Shown piece by piece: positions 37,509 to 46,715 of a stretch of DNA of 64,000 nt. Source of the stretch: an uncultured Eubacteriales bacterium (GTDB lineage: Bacteria; Bacillota; Clostridia; Peptostreptococcales; Anaerovoracaceae); assembly GCA_902774265.1 (NCBI GenBank), contig CACYHR010000027.1:45716-109715 (forward strand), in the 5' to 3' direction. The translations under genes and the position numbers were made by a program. The notes beneath the pieces are model-generated. The model ran no database searches, was not told the DNA's origin, and was given only the letters and a program-made list of their open reading frames with translations. How positions within the stretch are numbered: the stretch's first letter is position 1; every line of letters begins with the position of its first letter.

Positions 37509-39089
37509 TTACTGATTCTCCTGCTGCTCCGCCAGCTTAGCGAGCAGCACAGTGATGGCTTCGCTCTTGAAGCTGTAGCCGGATTTATTGGCTATCAGCC
37601 TTGCGCTGACTTCGAGTATTTCCTCGAGCACGCTGAGATTGTTTTCCCTGAGCGTCGTACCAGTTTCTACAAGATCGACTATTACATCCGAAAGTCCGAG
37701 CAGAGGCGCGATCTCTATCGATCCGTTCAGTTTGATTATATCTATATCGCGGCCGACAGACGCGTAATACGCCTGCGCGATGTTGACGAACTTGGTTGCG
37801 ACCTTGAGAGGATACTGGGAATCATCTTCAAAATCAGCCGGGCCGGCGACTGCCATACGGCATTTGCCGGTTTTAAGATCAAGCAGTTCGAAGACATTCG
37901 GCTCGTATTCGAGAAGTATGTCCTTGCCGGCAACTCCTATATCCGCTGCTCCTCTTTCTACATATATAGGCACATCCGACGGTTTCACCCAGAAATATCT
38001 GACTCCGGCTTCAGGGTTCTCGAATATCAGCTTGCGTCCCTCGAACATATCATCACAGCCGTAACCGGCATTCTTAAACATGTTATAGACTTTTTCGCCG
38101 AGCCGCCCTTTTGGCAGAGCCACATTAATGAATTCCTTTGACTGCTCCGGTACAGACTGCAGACTTATCCTCGCCAGCGTATCAAGATATACCGCGAATC
38201 CTATCGCACGCGAATGCTTCTTCATGCGCCTCATCAGCATATCATACCGGCCGCCGACCAGCACGCATTCAGGTATCCCTTCAATATAGCCCTCAAAAGC
38301 GATACCGTTATAATAGTTCGTGTCTCCCGTGATGGAGAAGTCTATTACTATATGATTCTTTTTATCTGCTTCCAGATCGACAACTACTGCTTTAAGTTCA
38401 CCGGCCTCTTCTGCTGCACATGTGCCGCTGCATATGCGTTCGATATCCGGAAGTACTGAATCGGGAGCTCCCTCAAGCTGCAGCAATTCCACAAGAGCTT
38501 CTGAAGACGCCCCAGTGATTTCATACTGTCTGTAAAGATCAAGTATCCCGTGCAGGTTCTTTTCCCCCGACAAACGCAGCAGTTCGGATCTTGCCTTCCT
38601 GCTGTCGGTCATATCGTCTATGAGCAGCGTCATTATGTCCAGATCTGATACCTTGAGCATATAATCACGCTTTTCGGATACCAGCTTCAGACTGCTTACT
38701 GCAAGATCCAGGACCTCTGTAACAGACGGATTATTGGCTGCTCCTATGCACTCCAGACCCATCTGCATTATCTCATTATATGAATTGGTCCGCCCCGAAA
38801 TACGGTAAACATTTTCATCATAATAAAGGCGCTGCAGGTCATCCGGTCTGTCCTTCAGATTCTTGACAATAGACAGTGTGACATCGGGTTTGAGCGCCTT
38901 GAGATGTCCGTTTGTATCGGTAAATGTAATGACCCTGTCCGAAAGCAGAAAATCCTTATTTCTGCTGTAAAGGTCATATTCTTCGAATTTACGCATGCGG
39001 TATGGCTTATACCCATAGCTGCTGAATAATGTCCTGAGCGCGAAGATCCTCTTTTCCGTTCCGGTCAGGACTGTCTGATCGTAATACAT
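37509..39089 (-). CDS. hisZG: HisZ-HisG fusion: ATP phosphoribosyltransferase with built-in regulatory subunit
   Basis: First enzyme of histidine synthesis (ATP + PRPP to phosphoribosyl-ATP). Residues 1 to about 318 are HisZ, a HisRS-like regulatory domain lacking tRNA charging: LTGTEKRIFALRTLFSSYGY, LKPDVTLSIVKN, RISGRTNSYNEIMQMGLE, LVGGRYDMLM. Residues about 319-526 are short-form HisG: INVALPKGRLGEKVYNMF, YVERGAADIGVAGKD and VDLVETGTTLRENNL in the PRPP loop. In most bacteria the two are separate proteins forming an octamer. It heads the his operon behind a promoter at 39344-39372. Confidence 0.93.
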   Translation of the reverse strand: MYYDQTVLTGTEKRIFALRTLFSSYGYKPYRMRKFEEYDLYSRNKDFLLSDRVITFTDTNGHLKALKPDVTLSIVKNLKDRPDDLQRLYYDENVYRISGRTNSYNEIMQMGLECIGAANNPSVTEVLDLAVSSLKLVSEKRDYMLKVSDLDIMTLLIDDMTDSRKARSELLRLSGEKNLHGILDLYRQYEITGASSEALVELLQLEGAPDSVLPDIERICSGTCAAEEAGELKAVVVDLEADKKNHIVIDFSITGDTNYYNGIAFEGYIEGIPECVLVGGRYDMLMRRMKKHSRAIGFAVYLDTLARISLQSVPEQSKEFINVALPKGRLGEKVYNMFKNAGYGCDDMFEGRKLIFENPEAGVRYFWVKPSDVPIYVERGAADIGVAGKDILLEYEPNVFELLDLKTGKCRMAVAGPADFEDDSQYPLKVATKFVNIAQAYYASVGRDIDIIKLNGSIEIAPLLGLSDVIVDLVETGTTLRENNLSVLEEILEVSARLIANKSGYSFKSEAITVLLAKLAEQQENQ

Positions 39090-39231
39090 ATGTTTCCTGT
39101 TTTGCAGCAGTTCCCTTCTATTGTGCTTTCCTTTGTACTTTTATTCTTGTACTGTTACTCTTGTACTGTCACTCTTCGTCAGAGAGGCCGGCTGCTGTAT
39201 ACCCTTTCTATATAATTATCTTTTCAATCAG

Positions 39232-39284
39232 GAGCAAAACTCCGACAGGCCCGCCTTATTGGAGCGAGCGGCGCCGTCTGTTAT
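39232..39284 (+). repeat. modular structured repeat, copy D (left module only)
   Basis: GGAGCAAAACTCC, CGCCTTATTGGAGCGAGCGG, then GCCGTCTGTTAT: the right module has been removed cleanly, leaving its last bases. It lies in the his operon leader, 60 bases downstream of the promoter. Confidence 0.75.
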
Positions 39285-39343
39285 GATCTGCCATGATCCT
39301 GCGCAGAAATAGCAGTACAGTATTATCTGCGCTTTCTCGTGTC

Positions 39344-39372
39344 ACTTTACTATGCTAAATCGCTAAAGTCAA
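39344..39372 (-). promoter_or_regulatory. his operon promoter
   Basis: -35 TTGACT (39372-39367) and -10 TAAAGT (39349-39344) on the minus strand with a 17-base spacer. The leader of about 250 bases holds repeat copy D. A CTGACTGCG/CGCAGTCAG stem lies upstream at 39402-39437. No T-box or His-leader peptide was recognised. Confidence 0.65.
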
Positions 39373-39483
39373 CTCATATCATGTACTTATAGAGATTCAT
39401 ATTGTGACTGACTGCGAAATACATCTGCGCAGTCAGCATTCGGCGGAGTGAAAGCTGCAATTCATTCTTTAAAGTTCTGTACA

Positions 39484-40245
39484 TCAAATGAATTTCCTGA
39501 TGCTCACCCAGATACGGCCTTTCTTTGACTCGCCGCCTATTTCATCTATTACTGCCTTTCCTCTGCCTCTCAGCACCAGAGTCTGTCCCTCTTCGACCTT
39601 CGCGTCAGGCTTAAGACATTCCACATGATCGAGCGAAACTATGCCGCTTCTTATCGCTTCAGCGGCTTTGCTTCGTGAGAGTCTGAACGCTGACGACACG
39701 ATGCTGTCAAGGCGGGCAGAGGGTATTGTGTCCCTGATGATCTGAGTCCTCATCTCCGGAATGATAAGCTCTTCTATCGGAACGAGCTGAGTCTTTATAT
39801 TGGTCCTGCCGGCCTGTCTGAATTCCCTGAGCAGAAAGTCTGCGATCTCGGGAACGATTATTATATCCGCACCATCCGGTCTTACCAGGATATCGCCTGT
39901 CACGCTTCTTTCTATCCCAAGTCCAAGCACGGAGCCAAGATAGTCCCTGTGTGTCAGTTCACGCGAAATAGCCGGTTTTGTGACCCTGAGCACTGCAAGC
40001 AGTCCGTCAAATACATCGCTATCTGACATCGGAATTTCCGCAGGAATGCATACGAGCATACGCCTTTCCGCTCCGTCATAGCCGCCATACATCTGACATC
40101 TGACTCCGGCAGCGCTTCTCGAAATGCTGACAGCCAGCGCCTGTTCGTGCGAGTCAAGCAGTCCTGTCGATGTCACATAATACCCGTTTCTGCATTGCTC
40201 TATTTTGTCTTCTATTCTTGAAATGATCAGTTCGTCTTTAGTCAT
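39484..40245 (-). CDS. YlmH-like S4-domain RNA-binding protein
   Basis: The 253-residue product has the YlmH layout: an N-terminal region with YYVTSTGLLDSHEQALA, a central RDYLGSVLGLGIERSVTGDI, and a C-terminal S4 domain (LDSIVSSAFRLSRSKAAEAIRSGIVSLDHV). In Bacillus this protein binds ribosome-associated peptidyl-tRNA to rescue stalled large subunits. In many Firmicutes it sits with divIVA and sepF; here it stands alone beside the his operon. Confidence 0.9.
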   Translation of the reverse strand: MTKDELIISRIEDKIEQCRNGYYVTSTGLLDSHEQALAVSISRSAAGVRCQMYGGYDGAERRMLVCIPAEIPMSDSDVFDGLLAVLRVTKPAISRELTHRDYLGSVLGLGIERSVTGDILVRPDGADIIIVPEIADFLLREFRQAGRTNIKTQLVPIEELIIPEMRTQIIRDTIPSARLDSIVSSAFRLSRSKAAEAIRSGIVSLDHVECLKPDAKVEEGQTLVLRGRGKAVIDEIGGESKKGRIWVSIRKFI

Positions 40246-40281
40246 GTGACAATTTTACAGATTTACCGGCACAATGTAAAG

Positions 40282-40338
40282 AAAACTGCCGTATACCGAT
40301 GCTTGCTGCGACCGGTATACGGCAGTTCTTTTCTTTTT
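40282..40338 (-). terminator. strong bidirectional terminator
   Basis: A perfect 14-bp stem AACTGCCGTATACC / GGTATACGGCAGTT. T-rich runs follow on both strands (TTTTCTTT). It ends the microprotein transcript. Confidence 0.85.
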
Positions 40339-40408
40339 GATTTGCAGTCTGCTTATCAGCAATAAGCTCTTTAATAAGCTCTTTTCTTGCAATTTGTATT
40401 ATTTGCAA

Positions 40409-40492
40409 TTAGTGCTTCTTTACTGTAGGAAGATTTTTCTCTTCGTAGATAGCAAATGCTGTTGCTGCTGCGATGATTGCTACATATACCAT
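40409..40492 (-). CDS. 27-residue putative membrane microprotein
   Basis: MVYVAIIAAATAFAIYEEKN followed by LPTVKKH. Residues 2-16 could form one short membrane helix, with a charged, Lys-ending tail. AAGGAGG lies 7 bases before the ATG. A promoter overlapped by an inverted repeat precedes it and a strong terminator follows, so it is a self-contained transcription unit. No homolog is known to me. Evidence is architectural; comparison with relatives would be decisive. Confidence 0.6.
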   Translation of the reverse strand: MVYVAIIAAATAFAIYEEKNLPTVKKH

Positions 40493-40574
40493 TGTATTGC
40501 CTCCTTCTGAAATGTTTATTCTTACAACGGCTTTTCAGCTATTGTTATTTGCTGTTCCGTTTTTGACCGTTAAT

Positions 40575-40614
40575 AATTTAACACTCTTGCAATACTTAGT
40601 AAACCCAGAGTGTT
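40575..40614 (-). promoter_or_regulatory. promoter with operator-like inverted repeat for the microprotein
   Basis: -35 TTTACT (40603-40598), 17-base spacer, -10 TAAATT (40580-40575) on the minus strand. AACACTCT and AGAGTGTT arms (40607-40614 and 40580-40587) flank the -35 and the downstream end of the spacer, a typical repressor-site geometry. Confidence 0.55.
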
Positions 40615-40840
40615 TTATCATTATGATTAGTAAAACTAATCACAGATGGAATGACGGCAAGTTCATATAAAAGGTTTAGACTGTAGGTTTGGGTGAAAAA
40701 AAGGTGAAACGGACGATACTGAACTGAAAATAGGCCGGCTTGCTATTTTGCCTGTAATATGGTTTAATAACGCAACTAATTATTTACAGCTCTATCGATG
40801 CTGTGAATAAGTCAGTAAGTTGGAAAGAAAGGAACACATT

Positions 40841-41215
40841 ATGAAAATCACATCTTTTAACCCTCTTATCATAACCCCGAAGGCTGATGATATAATTGCA
40901 GTGTTCGAGGAGCTTGGCTTTGAGAAAAGACACACAACAGAGAGCGATACAGAAGTTACTGCATACTCCAGCGTCAGAATGAAGAATGCCGATGGATTCC
41001 ATGTGGATATCACAGAGAACGCCAGAGTACCTCAGACCATCACAGGTATCAGAATGAATGTGGATAATTTCGATGAGGCTTATGAATATCTGAAATCCCG
41101 CGGATTTGTGAATACCAAAGGAGATCAGATTGCAGATAACGGTTCATCCCGCGCTGCAATGATGATGTCACCTTCCGGATTTGGTATCAGCCTGATCCAG
41201 CACATTAAGAAATAA
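40841..41215 (+). CDS. VOC-superfamily protein (glyoxalase-like), paralog 1
   Basis: The 124-residue single-domain VOC fold starts MKITSFNPLIITPKADDII and includes FEELGFEKRHT, DGFHVDIT, RMNVDNFDEAYEYLKSRGF and a C-terminal SPSGFGISLIQH. No full metal-ligand set is evident. Reaction or ligand unknown. AAAGGA lies 7 bases before the ATG. A diverged paralog is at 49364. Confidence 0.85.
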   Translation: MKITSFNPLIITPKADDIIAVFEELGFEKRHTTESDTEVTAYSSVRMKNADGFHVDITENARVPQTITGIRMNVDNFDEAYEYLKSRGFVNTKGDQIADNGSSRAAMMMSPSGFGISLIQHIKK

Positions 41216-41307
41216 GCTATAAACCTATTTCAGCTGCATCACTGCACATCGGAGACTGCAGCAGGCTTTTTAATCATCAGAACTGTGCCGCGACAGCACA
41301 CCGGAAA

Positions 41308-41346
41308 AGGAGGATGACCTGAATCATCAGATCATCCTCCTCTTTT
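41308..41346 (+). terminator. bidirectional terminator between the VOC gene and a secreted protein gene
   Basis: AGGAGGATGA and TCATCCTCCT arms; CTTTTT follows on the plus strand, and CCTTTTCC on the minus strand. Confidence 0.8.
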
Positions 41347-41376
41347 TCACAGTTTTTTACAGGAAGCGGTAAATGT

Positions 41377-42897
41377 TTACTTTTTGGTCTTTCCTGTCTT
41401 TACCTTGCTGTCCGGCGAGAACACATAGTAATTACCGCCGTATTCAGTATCCTTGATTTTCTTGAATGTGCTTACCTTTACATAGTATTTTTTATTCTTT
41501 TTGAGTTTTTTGATGACCTTGCTTCCTTTCATAGTCTGGTCATCATTCAGCGAAATAGCATTGTAATTGGAAGTAAAGGACTTGTTGGTAGCGATCTCGA
41601 TATACATTCCGTCAATATTCTTGAGTTGGGAAGCTTTAAGCTTATCCCATTTTACAGTAAGCTGATTCTTACCGCCCTGAACACTCTTGATCTGCGGAAC
41701 TTTAGGTCCTATTCTATAGTTTACCGTTATCGATTCAGGGAATTCCGGATAAAGCTCTGTGTCGAATTTGACCTTCATTTCATGGAAACCGATATCCCTG
41801 GTTGAAGGCAGTCTGTATGTATAAGCTATACTCGGAATCTTCTTTCCCTCGCTGTCCCTGATCACAAGCTGCTTATTGAATTCACTGGTGCTTACAGCTT
41901 TGCCGGTATATTCAAATGCCGGAAAATTAGAGTATACATCGTATTTTTCGGCTTTCATTGTTACCGTAAAATCTACAACAAATGTATCGATAGTTCCGGT
42001 TGGTGTCGTTATATAATCCAGCTCAACTGTATTAATTCCCGGACTCAGTGAAACCTCTCCGCAATATCCGAGGTCAAGTCTGCTTTTCGGGTCAATATAT
42101 TCCTTGCCGTTTGGAAGCTCTGAGACCGCATAAAAGCCTTCTTCTTCAATCCCCAGCTCCGGATTTACCGGAGAATACTTATAATCATATACAGTATCCC
42201 ATTCCAGATCGTATTTTTCGGTTTCACTGTTCCAGCCGATATATCTGACTGTCGCTGTGAACATATTTCCTTCGCCGTAAAATGAGTCTTCAAATATTAT
42301 GTTGTTTCCTATGAAGCCTTCTGCCTGGAAGCCTTCTGCAGGTTTGAACTCCAGTGATACCGGTTCTCCGTACTGACACCATACTTTTGTTTCTACAGGA
42401 ATATACTTTGTGCCCAGGCTTCCTTCTCCGTTTACATAATACGGAGGATATACATCAAGTGTGACAGTGTTTTCTCCTCTGAAGAAGAGCTGATCTTCAT
42501 CAGGTGTATAGTATGCATCAAGGTAGTATAAGTTATCGCTCTCTTTTTCTTTCGGGAAGAACGCGGACACCTCAAATGTCTCTCCGCCCTGCTCAAAAGT
42601 ACGCGTTTCATACCAGAATTCCTTTTCGCTTCCGTCATCATATTTAACTATGAAACCGTTACCTTTCTCGTAGAGTTCATTGCTGAGCTCATTCGTTCCT
42701 ACGATTCCATAAAGGTCAACTGCAGGTTTCACTTCAACGGGAGATACCACCACCCCGAATTCATCCTCTGTAATACCTGCAGCATCGTTTCCTGCTCCGT
42801 TCTGCGCACTGTCTTCAGCAAAGGCCATAGCCGGCATAAACGACAACACCATCAGCGCAGACATCGCCAGGGCCAAAATTCTATATCTGATCTTCAT
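41377..42897 (-). CDS. secreted protein with C-terminal fibronectin type III-like domain
   Basis: A 506-residue exported protein: signal peptide MKIRYRILALAMSALMVLSF ending near MAFAED, then acidic spacer, several beta-rich segments and, from about residue 400, an FN3-like domain (QIKSVQGGKNQLTVKWDKL ... KKNKKYYVKVSTFKKI) with a Lys-rich end. Such tails are common on surface proteins of this bacterial group. No LPXTG or repeat anchor is seen, and no enzyme motif. Followed by the bidirectional terminator. Confidence 0.8.
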   Translation of the reverse strand: MKIRYRILALAMSALMVLSFMPAMAFAEDSAQNGAGNDAAGITEDEFGVVVSPVEVKPAVDLYGIVGTNELSNELYEKGNGFIVKYDDGSEKEFWYETRTFEQGGETFEVSAFFPKEKESDNLYYLDAYYTPDEDQLFFRGENTVTLDVYPPYYVNGEGSLGTKYIPVETKVWCQYGEPVSLEFKPAEGFQAEGFIGNNIIFEDSFYGEGNMFTATVRYIGWNSETEKYDLEWDTVYDYKYSPVNPELGIEEEGFYAVSELPNGKEYIDPKSRLDLGYCGEVSLSPGINTVELDYITTPTGTIDTFVVDFTVTMKAEKYDVYSNFPAFEYTGKAVSTSEFNKQLVIRDSEGKKIPSIAYTYRLPSTRDIGFHEMKVKFDTELYPEFPESITVNYRIGPKVPQIKSVQGGKNQLTVKWDKLKASQLKNIDGMYIEIATNKSFTSNYNAISLNDDQTMKGSKVIKKLKKNKKYYVKVSTFKKIKDTEYGGNYYVFSPDSKVKTGKTKK

Positions 42898-42934
42898 TAT
42901 TCTTTTTTCTCCTTTCCCTGTTTATCTGCCGTTC

Positions 42935-45058
42935 CTACAGGAGAACTCTTCTGACACCGACTACCTTCCAGCCTTTATTTTTAACCATTTTGCTGATAGT
43001 AGAAGTATTTACTCTTCCGGATTCCGGATCTGCCTGAATGATCTTGTCCCAGCCGAGATAAATCGCTACATGACCGATATTACCCGTCTCTGTCTGGAAG
43101 AATATCAGATCGCCTCTGAACACTCCCGGATGATCTGTAGGATCGCTTGGATTGTTCTTATAGCTTATGCTTCTGAGCTTGCCGCAGCTCATGATCTGCG
43201 GTACTGCATTCGGTTTTCTGTTTGATGGATTTACAGGAAGATCTATTCCTGTTCCGTAGCATGACTGAATTACCAGTCCTGAAGCATCAATACCTGAACC
43301 AGGCGCACCGGATTTGCCGTTCACATACCTGTCTCCCAGATATTTGTTTGCTGTCCTGATCATCGCCTCAACACAGTTGGCTCTTGTGCTGCGCGCATTG
43401 ACCAGTACCGGGCATGTATAATAACTGCCGTGTTTGGTTATCTTGTCATGGATCTCATATCCGCCCGGATTTGAATAAACTCTGCCGGCCTTAATTGTAA
43501 GCGTCTTGGTTGTATATCCCTCAGAGGTTTCACTCTTAGGAATTACGAATCTCCATTGTGTTGTACCGCTTTTCCAGTCATTAGGGAATGTCAGGCTGTA
43601 GCTGGCCTTTCCCGCTCCGGATGGCAGCGTAACAGTCTTTTTCGTTGACCAGTTGCCGTTTTTCTTCATCTGCAGACTCGCCTTACGCTTATCCGGCGAT
43701 GTGATGCTCAGCCTTACCGTAAATGTCGTTCCCGGTGTGAGCGTCTTTGATGTAGGCCAGCCTGAAACAGATGTAGGTCTGCGTTTTATTACAGCTTTCT
43801 GATTGACAACGTTGGAATTGGAGCTTTCCTTTGTATATCCGTGATTGTCATTTACAGAGGTAACATAGAACGTGTATCTGTGACCCTTTGTCAGACCCGT
43901 TACCTTCTTCGATGTGTCGTTTACCTTTACAGGATCCAGCCAGTGCAGTCCGTCATTTGATCTGTACAGATAGTAATATGACGCTCTCTTTGCTGAATTC
44001 CATTTGAGAGTGATACTGCTGTTGCTTGCAACATCTACAGACAGCTTAGGCTCAGACGGTGTATAAGCCCAGACAACATGTACCTTGCACTTTACATCCT
44101 TTCCGCACACCAATCTGCAGCGGATATATGTAGTTCCCGCACCCTTTGCAGTCACCTTGCCGCTCTGGTTAACTGTAGCAACTGATTTATCGTCAGTAAG
44201 CCAGCGGAATTTATTTGATCCCTTTGCGCCATATGTCGATTCAGGTTTAGCGTATTTGACCGACAGCGTTGTCGACTCTTTATACTGCAGCTTTGCCGAT
44301 TTCTTATTGATTGTTGCCTTATATACGCTCTTGAGTTTGCTCGAAGTGGTCTGTCCCGCAGCCCAATCGGAAATTCTCGAAATATATGTGTTTTCGTCAG
44401 CGCCGTTATAATATGCTGCAACAACATATGAGTACGGTGTGTTTTTCTTGCTTGCAGTCTTATCGGCATAGCTGTCCGTCGGCTCCCATACCGGCACCTG
44501 ATCTATAGACCAGAATGGTATACGGTCTATCTCCGAATATGTTTTACCCTTTCCCGGTCCGCCTGCACGGAAAATGATGATTCCTGAATTCTCAGGATAG
44601 TTAGACTTTTTAGGCATAGACCAATTTACCGTCATTCTGCTGCTGCCGGCCTTGATCCATACATGATCTATCGCCGCATTTTTGAGTTCCGGAGGAATCA
44701 TATTCTCTATTACAGGTTCTTTTAATTTAAGCTTGTAGCCGTCACGTTCAATCAATGTTGCCGGTTCAGGCGTCCCGGCTTGAATATCGTATACGGGTTC
44801 CTCGGATACCTCAGCGCCTTCTTCAGAATCCTCTGCTATGGCAGCCTGTCCGTCTGTTTCATACGATTCAGCCGGAACATCTTCACCGACATTCTCTGTA
44901 TCGGTATCCTGTTGAACGAGCACCGGCTCCTCATTTGTCTGCGCTCCTGCTTCAGGCAGCTCTTCTGCAAATACTCCCATAGGTATGAGAGCCATGCAGA
45001 GCCACATCGCAAGGAACACGGATCCGATTCTTTTGATTCCAGTTCCTTTTTTCTTCAT
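42935..45058 (-). CDS. secreted NlpC/P60-like protein with Big2 and FN3 domains; catalytic Cys replaced
   Basis: The 707-residue product starts with signal peptide MKKKGTGIKRIGSVFLAMWL. An acidic spacer, an FN3-like region (about 115-230), a bacterial Ig-like Big2 domain (about 245-335, VATVNQSGKVTAKGAGTTYI), an FN3 domain (about 340-430), a beta region, and a C-terminal NlpC/P60 fold follow. Where active enzymes have D-C-S-G, this has GIDASGL, with Ala592 in place of the nucleophile Cys, while GHVAIYLGWDKII keeps the His. It may bind rather than cut peptidoglycan, or a nearby Cys (SCYGTG) may act. AGAGGT lies 6 bases before the chosen ATG. Confidence 0.85.
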   Translation of the reverse strand: MKKKGTGIKRIGSVFLAMWLCMALIPMGVFAEELPEAGAQTNEEPVLVQQDTDTENVGEDVPAESYETDGQAAIAEDSEEGAEVSEEPVYDIQAGTPEPATLIERDGYKLKLKEPVIENMIPPELKNAAIDHVWIKAGSSRMTVNWSMPKKSNYPENSGIIIFRAGGPGKGKTYSEIDRIPFWSIDQVPVWEPTDSYADKTASKKNTPYSYVVAAYYNGADENTYISRISDWAAGQTTSSKLKSVYKATINKKSAKLQYKESTTLSVKYAKPESTYGAKGSNKFRWLTDDKSVATVNQSGKVTAKGAGTTYIRCRLVCGKDVKCKVHVVWAYTPSEPKLSVDVASNSSITLKWNSAKRASYYYLYRSNDGLHWLDPVKVNDTSKKVTGLTKGHRYTFYVTSVNDNHGYTKESSNSNVVNQKAVIKRRPTSVSGWPTSKTLTPGTTFTVRLSITSPDKRKASLQMKKNGNWSTKKTVTLPSGAGKASYSLTFPNDWKSGTTQWRFVIPKSETSEGYTTKTLTIKAGRVYSNPGGYEIHDKITKHGSYYTCPVLVNARSTRANCVEAMIRTANKYLGDRYVNGKSGAPGSGIDASGLVIQSCYGTGIDLPVNPSNRKPNAVPQIMSCGKLRSISYKNNPSDPTDHPGVFRGDLIFFQTETGNIGHVAIYLGWDKIIQADPESGRVNTSTISKMVKNKGWKVVGVRRVLL

Positions 45059-45195
45059 AACAATACCTCTCTGTGATTCAGCCACCATATGTGCAATCAA
45101 TTCAGATTGTCTCCATATACAAATACATAATAAGTATCTCATATTCATCATTTAAATAACAGTTCTTTTTTTGCACATTGCATACTAAATTTATT

Positions 45196-45225
45196 GCAAA
45201 CCAAAAGAGACGGCGAACCGTCTCT
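45196..45225 (-). terminator. intrinsic terminator after pyruvate kinase
   Basis: AGAGACGG and CCGTCTCT arms; TTTTGGTTTG follows on the minus strand. Confidence 0.75.
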
Positions 45226-45251
45226 CTGTATGTGAGGTTTTATCAGCCTTA

Positions 45252-46685
45252 TCACAGCTGTATGATACGCATCGTATTTGTTTCGGATCTCTGATGTCCG
45301 TGTCTTCCGGTAACAACGCCTGCTATGAATACGAATATGTCACCCTCTTCTGCCAGCCCGGCATTGTCGATAATATCAATGCAGTCCTCAAGCAGCTCAT
45401 CTGTCGAATGCGCCCTTTCTGCAAGCGACGGTCTGACTCCCCAGAGCAGCATCATCTGTCTGACCGAAACAGGATCCGGTGAGAATGCATATATATCCGA
45501 TGTCGGACGGCATTTTGATACTTCGAGAGCTGTCACTCCTGAGGTTGTCGGCGCCAGTATCGCTTTTGCCCTCAGTTCTTCCGACGCGGCAACAGCTGCT
45601 ATGCATGTGGTATTGGAAATGGATTTGATGTCAGCATACCTGCCCCGCAGATCAAGGAATTTGTTAGGAACGAAGCCTTCGGTGTATTCCACTATGGAAA
45701 CCATCATATTGAGCGCTTCGACAGGATAGTCTCCGCTTGCAGTCTCACCCGAAAGCATTACAGCATCCGAGCCTTCGTATACAGCATTTGCGACATCCGT
45801 TACCTCTGCTCTCGTCGGACGGGGATTTCTCATCATCGAATCAAGCATCTGTGTCGCCGTGATGACTGTTTTACCCTTTTTATTGCACATTGAAATTATC
45901 TCACGCTGCAGCTGAGGTATTTTCTGCGCCTCAATCTCAACGCCGAGATCTCCGCGCGCAACCATGATACCATCTGCCGCATCGATGATCTCTTTGAGAT
46001 TGTCTATGCCTTCGCCGGACTCTATCTTGGCTATTATCTTGGTTCTCTTTCCTGCCTCCTCGATCAGACTTCTGATCTTGTTGACAGCCTCTGCACTGCG
46101 TATAAATGACGCCGCAATAAAGTCATAATCATTCTCAAGTCCGAACGCTATGTCTTCGTAATCCTTTTCAGTAAGATCCGGAAGACCTACGCTGACTCCC
46201 GGCAGATTCACACCTTTTCTCTCAGACAGCATTCCGCCTGCGACCACTGTGCATTTCAGCTCGTTGCCGACTATCTCATTGACCCTGAGTTCCATGACTC
46301 CGTCATCTATCAGTACGATGTTTCCCTCAGAAAGGTCTGCTGCGATATCCTTGTATGTGACATAAATATGCCCGGCGTTGCCCTCTTCATCGCCTGTGAT
46401 CTGCGGAGAGATCAGCACTTCACTGTCCTTGACCAGCATAACAGGCTCGTGTCCTTCGAGAAGCCCCGTGCGTATCTCCGGTCCTTTGGTATCGAGCAGC
46501 ATTGCTATCGGCCGTCCGGCTTCTTCTGCCGCCGCGCGTACTCTCTGCAGCATTTCGAGATGGCTCTCATGCGTGCCATGCGAGAAATTGAATCTCGCAA
46601 CATCCATCTCCTTTACGAGCTCTTTTAGGATGGCATCGTCATTTTCTTTCGGTCCCATCGTGCATACTATCTTAGTCTTTCTCAT
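45252..46685 (-). CDS. pyk: pyruvate kinase
   Basis: Transfers phosphate from PEP to ADP, the last step of glycolysis. It is 477 residues with the full barrel, B and C domains: TKIVCTMGPKE, DVARFNFSHGTHE, LLDTKGPEIRTG, KIIAKIESGEG (catalytic Lys), IMVARGDLGVEI, TATQMLDSMMRNPRPTRAE and AVMLSGETASGDYP, then the effector domain (TTSGVTALEVSKCRP). A shorter paralog lies at 48025. Confidence 0.97.
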   Translation of the reverse strand: MRKTKIVCTMGPKENDDAILKELVKEMDVARFNFSHGTHESHLEMLQRVRAAAEEAGRPIAMLLDTKGPEIRTGLLEGHEPVMLVKDSEVLISPQITGDEEGNAGHIYVTYKDIAADLSEGNIVLIDDGVMELRVNEIVGNELKCTVVAGGMLSERKGVNLPGVSVGLPDLTEKDYEDIAFGLENDYDFIAASFIRSAEAVNKIRSLIEEAGKRTKIIAKIESGEGIDNLKEIIDAADGIMVARGDLGVEIEAQKIPQLQREIISMCNKKGKTVITATQMLDSMMRNPRPTRAEVTDVANAVYEGSDAVMLSGETASGDYPVEALNMMVSIVEYTEGFVPNKFLDLRGRYADIKSISNTTCIAAVAASEELRAKAILAPTTSGVTALEVSKCRPTSDIYAFSPDPVSVRQMMLLWGVRPSLAERAHSTDELLEDCIDIIDNAGLAEEGDIFVFIAGVVTGRHGHQRSETNTMRIIQL

Positions 46686-46715
46686 GCTGTATTCCTTTCC
46701 GGCTCAATCCCGGTT

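Noticed and set aside
39090-39483. T-box or histidine attenuator leader for the his operon
   Set aside because: No T-box consensus and no His-codon-rich leader peptide; only a promoter, a repeat copy and a stem without a T run.
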